A DNA stretch of 64,000 nt, taken from Prunella strophiata. Its lineage: Eukaryota > Chordata > Aves > Passeriformes > Prunellidae. The position numbers and the translations under genes were made by a program. The stretch lies in NCBI GenBank assembly GCA_036583965.1, contig JAZBQD010000027.1, positions 25,427,001 through 25,491,000 of the forward strand, written 5' to 3'. The notes beneath the pieces were generated by a model. It was not told the DNA's origin. It saw nothing but the letters and a program-made list of their open reading frames with translations, and searched no databases. Below, piece after piece: positions 1 to 10,761 of this stretch (its first letter is position 1; each line of letters begins with the position of its first letter).

Positions 1-1429
1 CTGGAGCTGCGTGGGTGGCAGCTGCCTGCCAAAGCCATTTCTTGGCAGAACATGAGGTTAATGGCTGAGAACTTTTTCCCTGGCCCCCAAGATGACAAAG
101 TCCTCACTGTGAATGCCCAAGCTGTGCTGCCAGTTTCGGGCAGGCAGCGCTCTGGTGCAATGCCTGGGGCTCCATGCTTTACCCCACCTTCTGTTCCATG
201 CTGCTACCACCTCTTGTATCTACTCTGTGTCCTGCACCCAGAAGGTGCTTCCCCTGCTCTGGTGGCTCCCCAGATCCCACAAGCCTCATGCAGAAAGCAG
301 AGCACAGAGCTCTGAGCAGAGACACCCTCTCTCCCTGATTGGAGCACAGGGGTGCTGGCGTAGGGCTCAGGCTCACAGGGCACAGTGTGCCTGTGATTTC
401 CTTTAGGAATATTGATTTTTACATGTATTGCTACACAAATCACAGCACCTGGCTCACCTTCACCCCTACAGTGGGAGAGGGAGGAGGGGAGACAGCCACT
501 GAGTGCTGCCCCTCTCCTCTGCATGCTCACTGCTTTAGCAGAGAGATAAAAACCCTGCTCCTTCCCCCTGTGTATCCCCTCTAAGCAAGGCACAGCAAAT
601 GCACACCCTGATCAGTGTTTTTGGGAATCAATACCTGCTGTAGCAGCCAGGACCCCACAGCGTGGCCCTTATTTCCATGAAATGGAAATGGAGTCACAGG
701 CAACAGGAAACCAAAATTCAATCCTGGCTAGGGAAGAAGTTAAACAAAGAACTGAGGTCTCTGCCCTGGCATTAGCCAGGTCCCCCCTCTCATGCATCAC
801 CTCCAAAGAGTCTGGCTCCGTTGCACATTTCCCCTGCATTTGTTAAAGCAGCAGGGCCATTTGTTTGTGTATAAGAAAGGGAGTCTGGGAGAAAAAATAG
901 TACAATTAGCACATCCATCACATAGGTTTTTTTAGATATCAATAAAACATTGATCCCCTTCCTTCCATAAATTCCTGTGCTGTGCTGAATACAAATCAGT
1001 AGCAATGCATAACCCCTCTCAGAGGTGCATAAATCTGCCTTCTCCTGGCATATCATTAAACCTCTGAAACCCTGATGGAAAAACTCCTCTGGTAGGTGCT
1101 GAGCACTGATCCCCAAGCATGCCCCAAGCCCTGCTGGGCTGACATCAGCACCAGTGTGGTTGCAACACTGGAACTGGCCAGAGGTCCAAAGGTTGCAGCT
1201 GGAGCTGTGCAAATAGTGAATCTTTCTGTGGAGAGAGATATCTCAGCACTGAGTCTTTTTTGTTTGGGGCAGCCAGATGAAATGTTGTGTGTATTCTGTT
1301 TTCTGAATGGAAATTAAAAAGAGAAATTTTGGTTTGGTTGACCTGGAGTGTTTTGTTTGGTGTGAAGCAAATACAAAAATCTTTCTTTTTGTTTCATTTT
1401 ATTCAGCCACCTGCTTCTTCTATCCTATT
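1..1429. other. Intergenic, no gene seen
   Basis: No exon-like segment, RNA gene or recognisable repeat was found. The open frames here are short and of random composition. The next block begins with a poly-pyrimidine tract. Confidence 0.6.
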
Positions 1430-1482
1430 TCCTTTTTTTTTTTTTTTTTTTTCCTTTATTTTTTCTCCTTTTTTTTTCCCCA
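1430..1482. repeat. Poly-T / pyrimidine tract
   Basis: Runs of T broken by C, lying immediately before a CR1 fragment. Low complexity; no further role visible. Confidence 0.9.
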
Positions 1483-1495
1483 GCTGGAAGGTCTG

Positions 1496-1738
1496 GCTGT
1501 TTGACCTGGAGAAAAGGAGGGTCAGAGGAGACCTCATTGCCCTCTATATCTCCCTAAGAGGAGGTTGTGGCCAGGTGCAGATTTATCTCTAGTCCCAGTC
1601 TGCAGGAGACAGGATGAGAGGAAATGGCCTCAAGCTGCACTAGGAGAGGTTTAGGTTAGATATTAGGAAAAATTTCTTCAGAAAAAGGGTTGTCAAATCC
1701 TGGAATAGGCTGCCCAGGGATGTAGTGGGGTCACCACA
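1496..1738 (+). mobile_element. CR1 LINE fragment, 3' region, truncated both ends
   Basis: Sense-strand CR1 3' sequence. The landmarks are the 'acctcattgccctctat' region, 'gaggaaatggcctcaagctgc', 'ttagatattaggaaaaatttcttca' split by substitutions, and 'ggctgcccaggga'. The terminal portion with the octamer tail is missing. It is an old, inactive copy. Confidence 0.85.
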
Positions 1739-2810
1739 CAACAACCACAGCAGAACCCTTAGCTGTGAAACAAACCAATGGTGTCATTCACTGAAAAGAA
1801 GAAAAGAAAAAGTCACCTCTTATGCATGGGGGTTTTCACCAGAATAATGACGAAATTTAGCTCAATTTGGATGTTTCAGTTGCCCAGAAACTGCATGGAG
1901 AAGACAGAGCTGAGGTGTTCATCAGGAAAGCCCAGCTGAGTTTGGGCTGCCACCTCCACACTGCCCTGCCTCTGCCAGCTCCCCCTTGGCTCACATTGAG
2001 TGAGTAATCTGTCACTGCCCTGTCACTGCAAGACTATGGATGTCCCTCATTTCCCTCTCCATGTCCCCAGGCAGGGTTCTCTGCAGCCCTCTGGTACCCA
2101 GCTCCCAAATTCCCTGGCAGCTTGCTGGCTGCTGGCACTGCAGTTCTGACCTGCCTGGAGCACACCAAACACCCCTAGGCAGGAAAAGAAGTGCCCAGCA
2201 GTGATCCTGCCAGGATGCTGCCCTCACCTGCACTCCACCTTGGGCTTAGGACCACCAGGAGGGTTTCTCCCCACTGAGTGTTTGGAGCTGCTGTTCATCC
2301 CTGCAGAGCCCCTGGATAATCCCTGGATAATCCCCTGTCCTCTGTCTTCTCCATGGAGATGAACACCACCTGATAAGCTCTCCTTACACCCAGCATCCCT
2401 CCCCAGACCCTCCTTTCTGGGGGGTACCCCCCAGCCTATATTTTTCCCTGGAACCCTCCCTGAGTGAGCACTGCCTGTGGGTGACCAGGTCCACTGGGGC
2501 AGGGATGCAGCTCTGGAAAAGCTGCTTCTGGTGCTGGCTCTGCTCTCCCCCAGCGTGCAGAGATGGAAGGGAGTGCCTGTAATTGCAGCTGTCAGGAGTA
2601 ACAATCACAGTGCTGCTGTTATAAATGGCTCCAGCCTGACTTTTACTTACAGATTTCCCTCACGTGATGCCACGAGTCGCACAAGATAAAACCTGCACCA
2701 CAGAAAAGCAATTGCACCTTCCAGCTCTGTGGAGGGGGATTTATGGCTTGTTTTGGCTGTAAAATAGAGCAGGCATGGTGTGCTGGGGAGTTTTCACCAA
2801 CAGGACAGGA
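1739..2810. other. Intergenic, no gene seen
   Basis: No gene or clear repeat. A small 11-base direct duplication (CCTGGATAATC) is present at about 2311-2335. Open frames are short and unconvincing. Confidence 0.5.
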
Positions 2811-3157
2811 CTGCTGGGGTATGTTCTTTGAGTTTTATTGGCAGCATCAGCCTCATTACATGGTTGAGAAAATAGAAAAATGGCAAAAGCTCATGTACAA
2901 CTAGCAGTAGCTAAAGATTTCTTTGTTACAGAGCATTTAAAAAACTTCCTAGCCATTAGCATATTGCTAAATCTTACAGAAAATTGTTTTAGCCAATTAC
3001 TAAAAGCACACACACACCTGCTTCACACAGTGCTTGCTTATCTGCTTTCTATTAACAATACACAATACACCAGTTCTGAGTTTTCTATTCTTTCTATTTT
3101 TAAAGCCTACTTTTCCCAGCTTTCTAAAAATCTTCTTACCTTTACTATTTCTCACAG
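2811..3157 (-). mobile_element. Possible LTR-like repeat
   Basis: This block is more AT-rich than its flanks and looks to me like a dispersed avian LTR. The minus strand carries an AATAAA near one end (complement of 2833-2838), and the outer bases could form short inverted ends (TGCTG / CAGCA). I found no matching target-site duplication, so the borders and the identity are tentative. There is no coding content. Confidence 0.28.
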
Positions 3158-3967
3158 CACGGCTCAGGCTGCAGGTCAGCACTGTCCTAGTGGGGCAGGC
3201 TGGGGTGGCTCAGAGGGAGGGGACACCCAGTGTCCCCTCCATGTCACCCTGCAGGATGATCCTTCAGTGCTCCCTGTAAGCCAGGGAAGGGTTTTAGGCT
3301 AATTCCTGCCAGAGCTATAAAAATTGTGATGATGTCTGGAGGCAGAGAGGATCTGCAGGACCTGGGGGTCTCAGGCTGTGAGGGTGACCCTTGCCAAATC
3401 TGCTGGCATTGCTTGGAGGCCCTGAGAAATGTCAGGGGGTTCCAAATATGTGTGGTTGGTTCCAGGGCTAATTCCTATGGTGAGGACAAAGCCAGGGTGC
3501 CATCAGAGATCAGAGATCCCAGCAGAGCATGGAGCTCCCAGCATAGACTCATCCAGAGCTGGGATGGGGACCCACCCGAGGTGCTGCCCCCTCTCTCTCT
3601 GCCCTGGTGGCACAAGGACCTCTGGGACACGTCACTGCTTGCTTTAAGTGATTCTTTCTGATCCTGACATGTGTCCTGAGGCTGCAGGACCTGGAGCTGT
3701 GTGTTATGGCACCTGGGGATGATTCACGCTCAGCCTTGGTGCATAAGGGAATGATCCTGAGGTATGTGATTCCTCCTCCAGGGAGGAGCAGCCAGCCTAA
3801 TGCTGTCCCAGGAGATCTCCCAGCAGACTGGAGCACAAAGTCTGGCACCTGCAACCCACTGGGGACATCAGCAGGAGCTGAGACCCTAAGGATGCTCACA
3901 ACTCAGGGCTCAAGCTAGGCAAGGTCAAGCCAGGTTTGGCAGGAGCAGCTGTTCTTTCCCTAAACCC
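3158..3967. other. Intergenic, no gene seen
   Basis: Moderately GC-rich unique-looking sequence without exon, RNA or repeat signatures that I can support. Confidence 0.5.
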
Positions 3968-4340
3968 ACAGGATCATTCAGGTTGGAAAAACCGTGGTCC
4001 TAAGACCACTGGAGTCCAACCATTAACTCAGGACTGCCTTGCTCACCACGTAACCATGTTCCTAAGCATCACATCCACACTTTTTTTGAACACTTCTAGG
4101 GTCCTTGATTCTACCACTGTCCTGGTTTGCCTGTTCCAGTGCTTGACCACCGTTTCAGTGAAGAAATTTTTCCTAATATCCAATCTAAACCTCCTGTGGA
4201 GCAACTTGAGGCTGTTTCCTCCAGTCCTGTCACAGGGGAGAAGAGATTTACTCCCACCTGGCTATAACCTCTGACCACAGCCCTTGCAAATAGGAAGCCT
4301 GTGGCCTTTTGTACACTTTGATAAGGTCCAGAGGTTGTTA
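3968..4340 (-). mobile_element. CR1 LINE fragment, 3' region
   Basis: Antisense CR1. It begins with the degraded 3' end (ggatcattcaggttggaaaa) and continues through the block reading 'gtgaagaaatttttcctaatatccaatctaaacct' in pieces and 'ctgtcacaggggagaagag'. The copy is diverged with small indels. Confidence 0.8.
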
Positions 4341-5395
4341 AAAAACCCACAAAGCAATGTCAGGATTTCCAAAAACTCCTAGGAAGTCCAGCCAGCTTTA
4401 GAGGTCTCTGCCACAGCTATTACCACACACCTCAATCTCTCTGGCACTCAACTTTTCATTGCCATTACTGACAAGCTGGATAAGGGACATGAGTGCAGTA
4501 CAGAGAATTGCAGTGACACATCCTCTAGCATGTACCAGTTCATGGTGTCACACATGGGCATGGGCTGCTTTTCCCAGCAGGACCTCTCATGTGGCAAGAC
4601 CCCAGGCCATGTCTGTGTCATGGAGGTGGCACAGGAAAGAGGATTTCCCCAGCTTTTAATTGTGTTTGTGGTAGCTTGGTGCCTGCAGCATTGATGCACC
4701 AGGAAGTGCCAATATCTCAAGTTTCCAGCACAGCCTGCTGTGACTCTGGTGTGACACTGGCATTGCCTGTGTGACCCAGCAGCAGCAGCAGCAGCTCCGT
4801 GGATGCTGTTTCTTGTCCCAGGTCACCTCCCTTCCTGCTGTTTGGTGGGTGTTGCCCTGTTTCCTTCACTCCCCCCATGTGGTGTATTCCCCTGGGAAAG
4901 GGCCAGCAGTCAGGATGGCGCTGGGGAAGCAGGGGAGTGTTTAACAAGGCAGGTGAGGTTGGTGTAAACAGGACAGGAACGGTCCCAAGGCCACCTGGCA
5001 CTTTACCAGCCCCTGTCCCCTGGAAAACATCCCAAAGGGATAAGAGTCTGTGCTGCCCCAGAGCACGGTGAGCAAGCCTATGGACAAAGTGAGGCACAGG
5101 CTCCTTTCAGCTTCAGCAGGGGGATTTAGCAGCGCAGCAGTCCCAGGGCTGGATCAGGGAGGTTGGAGGCACTTCCAGGCAGTCCTGGAGCTTGGAGGAA
5201 GCAGCTCTTATTCCTTCTCTAATTTTAGACCTTTTCAGTGTGTTCAGTTTTCTTAACCACTGGTCAGCTGCCGTCTTCTCACACAAAGCAAGCGTGCATA
5301 AATTAAAGCAGGCACATATATGTGGGTTGGAAACCATCCAGGAGCAATCACTTACACACCAGGGAAGGGCGTGAAACCCCCCATCTGCTCCCGGA
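4341..5395. other. Intergenic, no gene seen
   Basis: There is a short AGC run at 4781-4794 and nothing else identifiable. Confidence 0.5.
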
Positions 5396-5524
5396 TGGAG
5401 GCAGCACAGCGAGTCCCAGCCCAGCCAGCCCTGGCACAGCTCCCGGGGGCTCAGCCCCTGCGGCACCGGGCTCGCTGCGCTGCCGGGACCGCACGGCGGG
5501 AACCCAGCCGCCGGGCACGGGGCA

Positions 5525-5670
5525 GTTCAGATCCCCTGGCAGGGCAGATGGGGGAGTTCAGATCCCCTGGCAGAGGCAGATGGGGGAGTTCAGATCCCCT
5601 GGCAGAGGCAGATGGGGGAGTTCAGATCCCCTGGCAGGGCAGATGGGGGAGTTCAGATCCCCTGGCCGGG
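5525..5670. repeat. 31/32-bp minisatellite, about 4.6 copies
   Basis: Units beginning GTTCAGATCCCCTGGCAG start at 5525, 5556, 5588, 5620 and 5651, giving periods of 31, 32, 32 and 31 bases; the last copy is partial and diverges at 5666-5670. The 31- and 32-base forms differ by GGG versus GAGG. The array sits in a small GC-rich patch (about 5400-5690) in intergenic sequence. Confidence 0.95.
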
Positions 5671-8340
5671 TTTCCAGGCAGGATGCTGCTGTGACCTCAG
5701 CGAAGAGGAGGGGACATGTGTGAGCCACCAGGAGCTGCTGCCTGCTCGTGGCCGTGAGTCAGCCCAGGAAAGGTCACCCAGAGCAGAGGCAGCTCTGCTC
5801 CCAGCACAGGGCACTCTCCCTGGAAAAAGGGAGCTGCTATTTTCTCTGTGTATCTGCATCCCTGAGTGTTTCAGCAGCAACCAAACCTACAGATGGGCTT
5901 CCAGTCAGGGCAATGTTGTTGGGATTTTAACACCACGTGTGTGGGCACTGGATGAGCCATGCATGGGACAAATCCTGCCTTGAGGAGTGCAGGGCAGATG
6001 ATATGCAAGCTCAGCAGGGCATGGTTACTGCCCACAAACCCACATCTGCATAAGCTGCTCCATCCGAGTTGGGAATTTTGAGTCCTAATTCCACCTCTGT
6101 GATGGACTCAAGTCCCAGTGGATCAAATTCAGCCAGTGGGTAAAGTGACCCTGCTGCATCCAAGGTGGAGGAAGGCACGGCAGGTCTCATCCTGAAACAG
6201 GGACAAAAGCATCATCTTACCCATCTTGGAAATCCGTAGGAGCTGCCAGAGGAGTGTGTGGAAGAGGATGGATGGATACCAACATCCCTGCCACTGAATC
6301 AGATCAATCTACTGCATCAGTATGTCCTGGAAGCCACTGTTCCTCCTGGCTTTGAAGAACTTCCTGCAGGCAGCTAACCTGGCTGTATAAATACCCTGAC
6401 ATCTCCCAGTGGATTGGGCCACTCCCAGTCTGACCTTGTGCAGTGCCTCTTCCCTGGGGTCTGGGACCCCCCAGCTCCTAGTGCTCATCATCACACCCTC
6501 ATCCTCTGCCAGCAGGGAGAGAAAATGTGAGAAAAATCAATAGCTCCAGCTCAGGCTGCTGGGGGATTTGTGCATTTTTGCACTGGGAAATCTGATATAT
6601 CGACCCCGCTCCTCAAGACCTCCATCGATGGAGCTGGTAATGGGAGGGCTCAGGGCTGGGGGTGTCCAAGCCCAGGGCTGATGCTCTAGAGATCCTGGAA
6701 GTCAGGGCAGGCTCTCTTGGTGTGATTTACTCAATTCCCTCATTGTTCCACATCAAGCTCACTCCCAACTTGCTTTTACTTCTATATTTATTTATTCCCT
6801 GTCTTCCTTGCCCAGCAGTGGCAGTGAAGCCTCTGGGTCATTCCTCTGGAGCAGGAATCACCACATGGGTAGGACAGGGCAGTGAAGGATGCAAAGAGCA
6901 GCCTTTGCCCCTCCTGGTGCCTCTGCACCAAGGCTGGGACATGCTGCTGCTCCCAAAACCTTGAGATTGGGCATAATTTCTCCTGTTTTTAGTGGAGAGT
7001 TGGCTTTATCTTCCCAGATCCCGCTGATGTTGAATGACAAGGGAATTTCATAAATCACACCAATCCCCCTGACCCCACAGTTCAGGCTCAGCAAATCCTG
7101 CTCTGCTCATGGGGCCAGGGAAGGTCGTGCTCCTAAAGCATTTCCTCCCATGCCTAACTGAGCCCCTAAATATCCAGGCATCTTAAAATTCTTTTGCCTG
7201 GGGAGAAGGTGGGAGGAGGTCCATGGGTTTCCTGCATTGTCTCCTGAAATGGAAAACCCTCCTCTTTGTGATTTTATGAATGCCAGTAAAGCAAATTTTC
7301 CCTCGGCAAGACTCTTTTTTTCCAAAGCCTTTTTTGAAGACTCCTTTTCCCCAGTGATGCAGAAGCTTTAAAAGTATAATTATATATTTCAAAAAAATCC
7401 CACCATGCTATTTATAAATTATTCTATATGCTCCCAACAAAGCAAGTGCCAGACTGCACTGGCGGAAAGCCCACTCCAGCTTCTCCTTGCTTGGTTTCAA
7501 AATGCAAATAACATTGCTTCTATGATTTTTTTTTCCCCTAACTACAACAGCACAGGGGAAATCACAATGTAAACTCTTTCCTGGGAAAAAAAAAATAAAG
7601 AAGAGAGATGAGGAAAACGTGGCAGCCTTGTGCAAGGGAGATATGGGGAGTGAGATCCAGACCTAAGGTACAGAGACTGGGATCCAAACTTGAGCTGTGG
7701 GGACAGAGATCCAGACCCAAGGCTAGGATTTTCTGGGACCAGCATCCCCCCTCAGTGCTGCCTGGATTCCCCCTGCCTGCTCTCCACCCAGCCGTGGGCA
7801 GAAGGCAGTAGAGGCAGGGAATAGTGGTGGCCTTTTCTCTTTCATTTAAGGCTTCTCCTTGCCCTCTCCTCCTTCCTGCATTCGTCCCCCAAGCCTGGAT
7901 ACGCAGAGCTGTGAGTTTTGAAACCTTTAGAGGAGTTGGAAAGCCCCAAGTCCCAGCAGAGCAGTGAAACACTAGGATGCTCAGTGTGGTCCCAGGGGGT
8001 GTCTGATAACAGGAGGCAGGGATTTGCCAATCAGATAGTTGAATGGAGCTGTTTCTACAAGGGCCAATGGTGAGCAAAGAACCCAGCCTCTGCTCTGCCT
8101 CCCCTGTTCTCGTCTGTCTTCGTTTAATGATAAAAAAATAGCATTTATTGATATAAAATAAATAAAGAGAAGGGGGTGGAGGGGATCACTGGTTACTTTC
8201 CACCATAAAATTTACCAGCTGTCGTATCAGAAGACATTAATTTATTATACACCCCAGCACGTATTCCAGGCAATGCCTCCCGCAAACAACAAAGAGAATA
8301 TTTATTCCTTAATCCCCTTTTCTTCCCCCCCCCGGTGCAA
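5671..8340. other. Intergenic, no gene seen
   Basis: About 2.7 kb without convincing exons or repeats. The AT-rich part around 8115-8330 (several ATTTATT and AATAAA words) differs in composition from its surroundings, but I cannot assign it. Short A/T runs occur at 7527-7535 and 7587-7599. Reverse-strand open frames up to 171 codons are of random composition. Confidence 0.5.
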
Positions 8341-8379
8341 GTTATCTCCGGGAGCCCGCCAGCATTGAAAGGGTCGGGG

Positions 8380-8740
8380 CTGTCACATCGCAGCTCCTCT
8401 CGGCTGGAGCCGGCTCAGCCCCGGGGCGATGTTGTCGGGCACGGCGGTGCTTGCCAAGGTGAGGCACTGAAAAGCCGCTGACCTGCGAAATGTAAGTCAA
8501 GCTGTGCCACGGCGGCGGCCCGTGCCGGGGTCAGCCGGGCACAGTGCTGGGCGTGAAGCGGCGCAGCAAGGGCACCAAAGCTCTGCTCGTTAAAGGGATT
8601 GCTGCAAACGCAATTAAGAGACGGTATCAGCGAGAGCCAGGCGAATCTCAGCCCTCACAAATCACGGATCCCCGGGCCTGCGACAGGACCCCCGTAAATC
8701 TCAGCAGCAAACGAGATCCGCGGGTGTCAGGGGGAGGGAC
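8380..8740. other. Small CpG-enriched patch upstream of XPR1
   Basis: A pocket of GC-rich, CpG-containing sequence separated from the main island by AT-richer and pyrimidine-rich DNA. It includes an ATG followed by nine sense codons and then AAGgtgagg, a donor-like junction at 8458/8459. This could be a minor or alternative first exon or simply a CpG patch. A 257-codon frame beginning at 8544 crosses into the pyrimidine tract and has no family resemblance. Confidence 0.35.
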
Positions 8741-9133
8741 CTTGTGGTGCCGAGGGGATGGGATCGGCCCTGCGAGGGTGGGAAAAAGCTGGAAACTGTC
8801 ACACCAAAGGTTGGGAGGCTTCAAGGAAACCAAAATTAATCCCAAATGTGGCAAATCCCCAAAAGCAAGGAGCTGGGGAGGGGCAGGGTTAGGGTCACTG
8901 GGAATCTTCGGGATAACCAAGGGTTGCAGCCCCATTCCGACTGGCTCCAGTTTGGTCCCTGTGAGCCAGTGGGTACCAAATCCCCGGGCCCAGGGGTGTC
9001 TGTATGGGGCAGACACGGCCCTGTGCAGGTGGGTTTGCTCCAAGAGCTGCCCTGGAGTCCCTGCCCCCCTGCCCCAGCCTGGCATTGATGGGCAGTACCA
9101 GGGCAAAGGTGGAGGAGATCGTGCAACTTATGG

Positions 9134-9529
9134 AAAATTTTCCCTTTTCCCTCCACCCTTTTTCCCCTCTTATCTTTCTTCCCCTTTTCTCCTGGTCTTT
9201 TGTGGCCTGTCAGACCAGCTTCCCTCCTCCCCTCAATCCTTACTCTTATTCTTCCCTTCACTTTCTTGTACTCTTTCCCCCATCTTCACCCCTGTTCTCT
9301 GTCTTTCCTCTCCTTGATCCCTCCCCATCCTGCCACTTCTTTTCCCCCATGTGCACCACTCTCCCTGCTACACTTCTCCCCTTCCCACCCCCGTCCCATT
9401 TCACCTCATCTCCACCCCATTTCCTTTCCATCACATCCCATCCACATCTCACTGTATGCCAATCTCTTTCCATCCTACTCCTTTTTCAATCCCATCCCCT
9501 TCCTATTCCCATCTCATCACCATCATCAT
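9134..9529. repeat. Pyrimidine-rich low-complexity tract
   Basis: About 400 bases in which the + strand is mostly C and T (runs such as TTTTCCCTTTTCCCTCC), with few purines. Together with the CCCAT array it forms about 550 bases of strand-asymmetric DNA next to the CpG island. There is no coding signal; the frames open here have only low-complexity Ser/Pro/Phe composition. Confidence 0.85.
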
Positions 9530-9655
9530 CCCATCCCATCCCATCCCATCCCATCCCATCCCATCCCATCCCATCCCATCCCATCCCATCCCATCCCATC
9601 CCATCCCATCCCATCCCATCCCATCCCATCCCATCCCATCCCATCCCATCCCATC
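9530..9655. repeat. (CCCAT)n pentanucleotide microsatellite, about 25 copies
   Basis: An uninterrupted CCCAT array of about 126 bases. It is followed directly by a short CCCGTT/CCCCGT hexamer-like patch to about 9692. Scattered CCCATC, CCATTT and CCATCC words in the preceding 150 bases suggest that the array grew from an older degenerate pyrimidine repeat. Confidence 0.97.
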
Positions 9656-9835
9656 CCCGTTCCCGTCCCCGTCCCCGTTCCCGTTCCCGTCGCTCCCCAC
9701 ACAGCCCCGCACTCCCGGGCTCTGTCCGGCCCGTCCCGGGGGTCGCGGGTGAAGCTCCCGCGCCTCAAACCCGACCCCAAACCCGCGCGACCCGCGGCGC
9801 CCCCCGGCGGCGAGCGCGGGAACGGCGCCTCCCAG

Positions 9836-10587
9836 CGGGGCGGTCCCGGGGCGGTCCCGGGGCGGTCCCGGGGCGGTCCCGGGGCGGTCCCGGGGCGGTC
9901 CCGGGGCGGTCCCGGGGCGGTCCCGGGGCGGTCCCGGGGCGGTCCCGGGGCGGTCCCGGGGCGGTCCCGGGGCGGTCCCGGGGCGGTCCCGGGGCGGTCC
10001 CGGGGCGGTCCCGGGGCGGTCCCGGGGCGGTCCCGGGGCGGTCCCGGGGCGGTCCCGGGGCGGTCCCGGGGCGGTCCCGGGGCGGTCCCGGGGCGGTCCC
10101 GGGGCGGTCCCGGGGCGGTCCCGGGGCGGTCCCGGGGCGGTCCCGGGGCGGTCCCGGGGCGGTCCCGGGGCGGTCCCGGGGCGGTCCCGGGGCGGTCCCG
10201 GGGCGGTCCCGGGGCGGTCCCGGGGCGGTCCCGGGGCGGTCCCGGGGCGGTCCCGGGGCGGTCCCGGGGCGGTCCCGGGGCGGTCCCGGGGCGGTCCCGG
10301 GGCGGTCCCGGGGCGGTCCCGGGGCGGTCCCGGGGCGGTCCCGGGGCGGTCCCGGGGCGGTCCCGGGGCGGTCCCGGGGCGGTCCCGGGGCGGTCCCGGG
10401 GCGGTCCCGGGGCGGTCCCGGGGCGGTCCCGGGGCGGTCCCGGGGCGGTCCCGGGGCGGTCCCGGGGCGGTCCCGGGGCGGTCCCGGGGCGGTCCCGGGG
10501 CGGTCCCGGGGCGGTCCCGGGGCGGTCCCGGGGCGGTCCCGGGGCGGTCCCGGGGCGGTCCCGGGGCGGTCCCGGGGCGGTCCCGGG
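9836..10587. repeat. 11-bp GC-rich minisatellite, about 68 copies
   Basis: The unit CGGTCCCGGGG repeats head to tail in perfect register from 9841 to 10587 (67 full units plus 10 bases), with a partial unit before it. No interruption or variant unit is visible. Each unit holds two CpGs, a CCCGGG palindrome and a GGGCGG core. Runs of four G separated by 7-base loops on the + strand fit the canonical G-quadruplex pattern. The array ends about 325 bases upstream of the XPR1 start codon, inside the CpG island. Because 11 is not a multiple of 3 and the unit has no stop in any frame, it creates very long spurious ORFs on both strands. The true copy number may differ from this assembly. Confidence 0.97.
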
Positions 10588-10656
10588 ACGAGGTCCCGCC
10601 CCGCGGCGGGGGCGGGCGGCGGTTGCGGGGACGAGCCGTTGCCCGGTGCCGGTGGG

Positions 10657-10761
10657 ATGCGGGCGGTGACGGCGGAGGCCGGTGGCGAACATGGCGGCGG
10701 CGGCGGCCGAGGAGGCGGCGGCAGCGGCGGGGCGGCGCTGAGGAGGCCCGAGGCGGGCTGA
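10657..10761 (+). other. Upstream ORF, 34 codons
   Basis: A frame beginning MRAVTAEAGG, rich in Gly, overlaps the 16-codon upstream ORF in another frame and ends before the XPR1 ATG. Its start context is moderate (G at -3, C at +4). It is relevant only for transcripts starting further upstream. There is no family resemblance. Confidence 0.3.
10691..10741 (+). other. Upstream ORF, 16 codons, strong start context
   Basis: An ATG in near-ideal context (A at -3, G at +4) opens a 16-residue Ala/Glu-rich frame ending in TGA, 171 bases before the XPR1 ATG. The same ATGG lies in the YY1-type motif, so the sequence may serve as a DNA element, as an upstream ORF, or both. It matters for translation only if transcription starts upstream of it. 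Confidence 0.45.

Noticed and set aside
7562..8077. 171-codon reverse-strand frame
   Set aside because: No family match, no promoter or splice context, and a random-looking composition.
1..8340. First exon of the neighbouring gene ACBD6, expected upstream of XPR1 from mammalian gene order
   Set aside because: I looked for its acidic N-terminus and acyl-CoA-binding motif in the minus-strand frames and did not see them; it probably lies outside the window.
8544..9317. 257-codon + strand frame
   Set aside because: No domain or family resemblance. It runs into low-complexity Ser/Pro/Phe pyrimidine sequence and has no splice or promoter support.
9836..10587. Could the regular array be a CRISPR or satellite centromere array?
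   Set aside because: The units are directly adjacent with no unique spacers, and the host is a vertebrate. It is a GC-rich minisatellite at a promoter and too short for a centromeric satellite.
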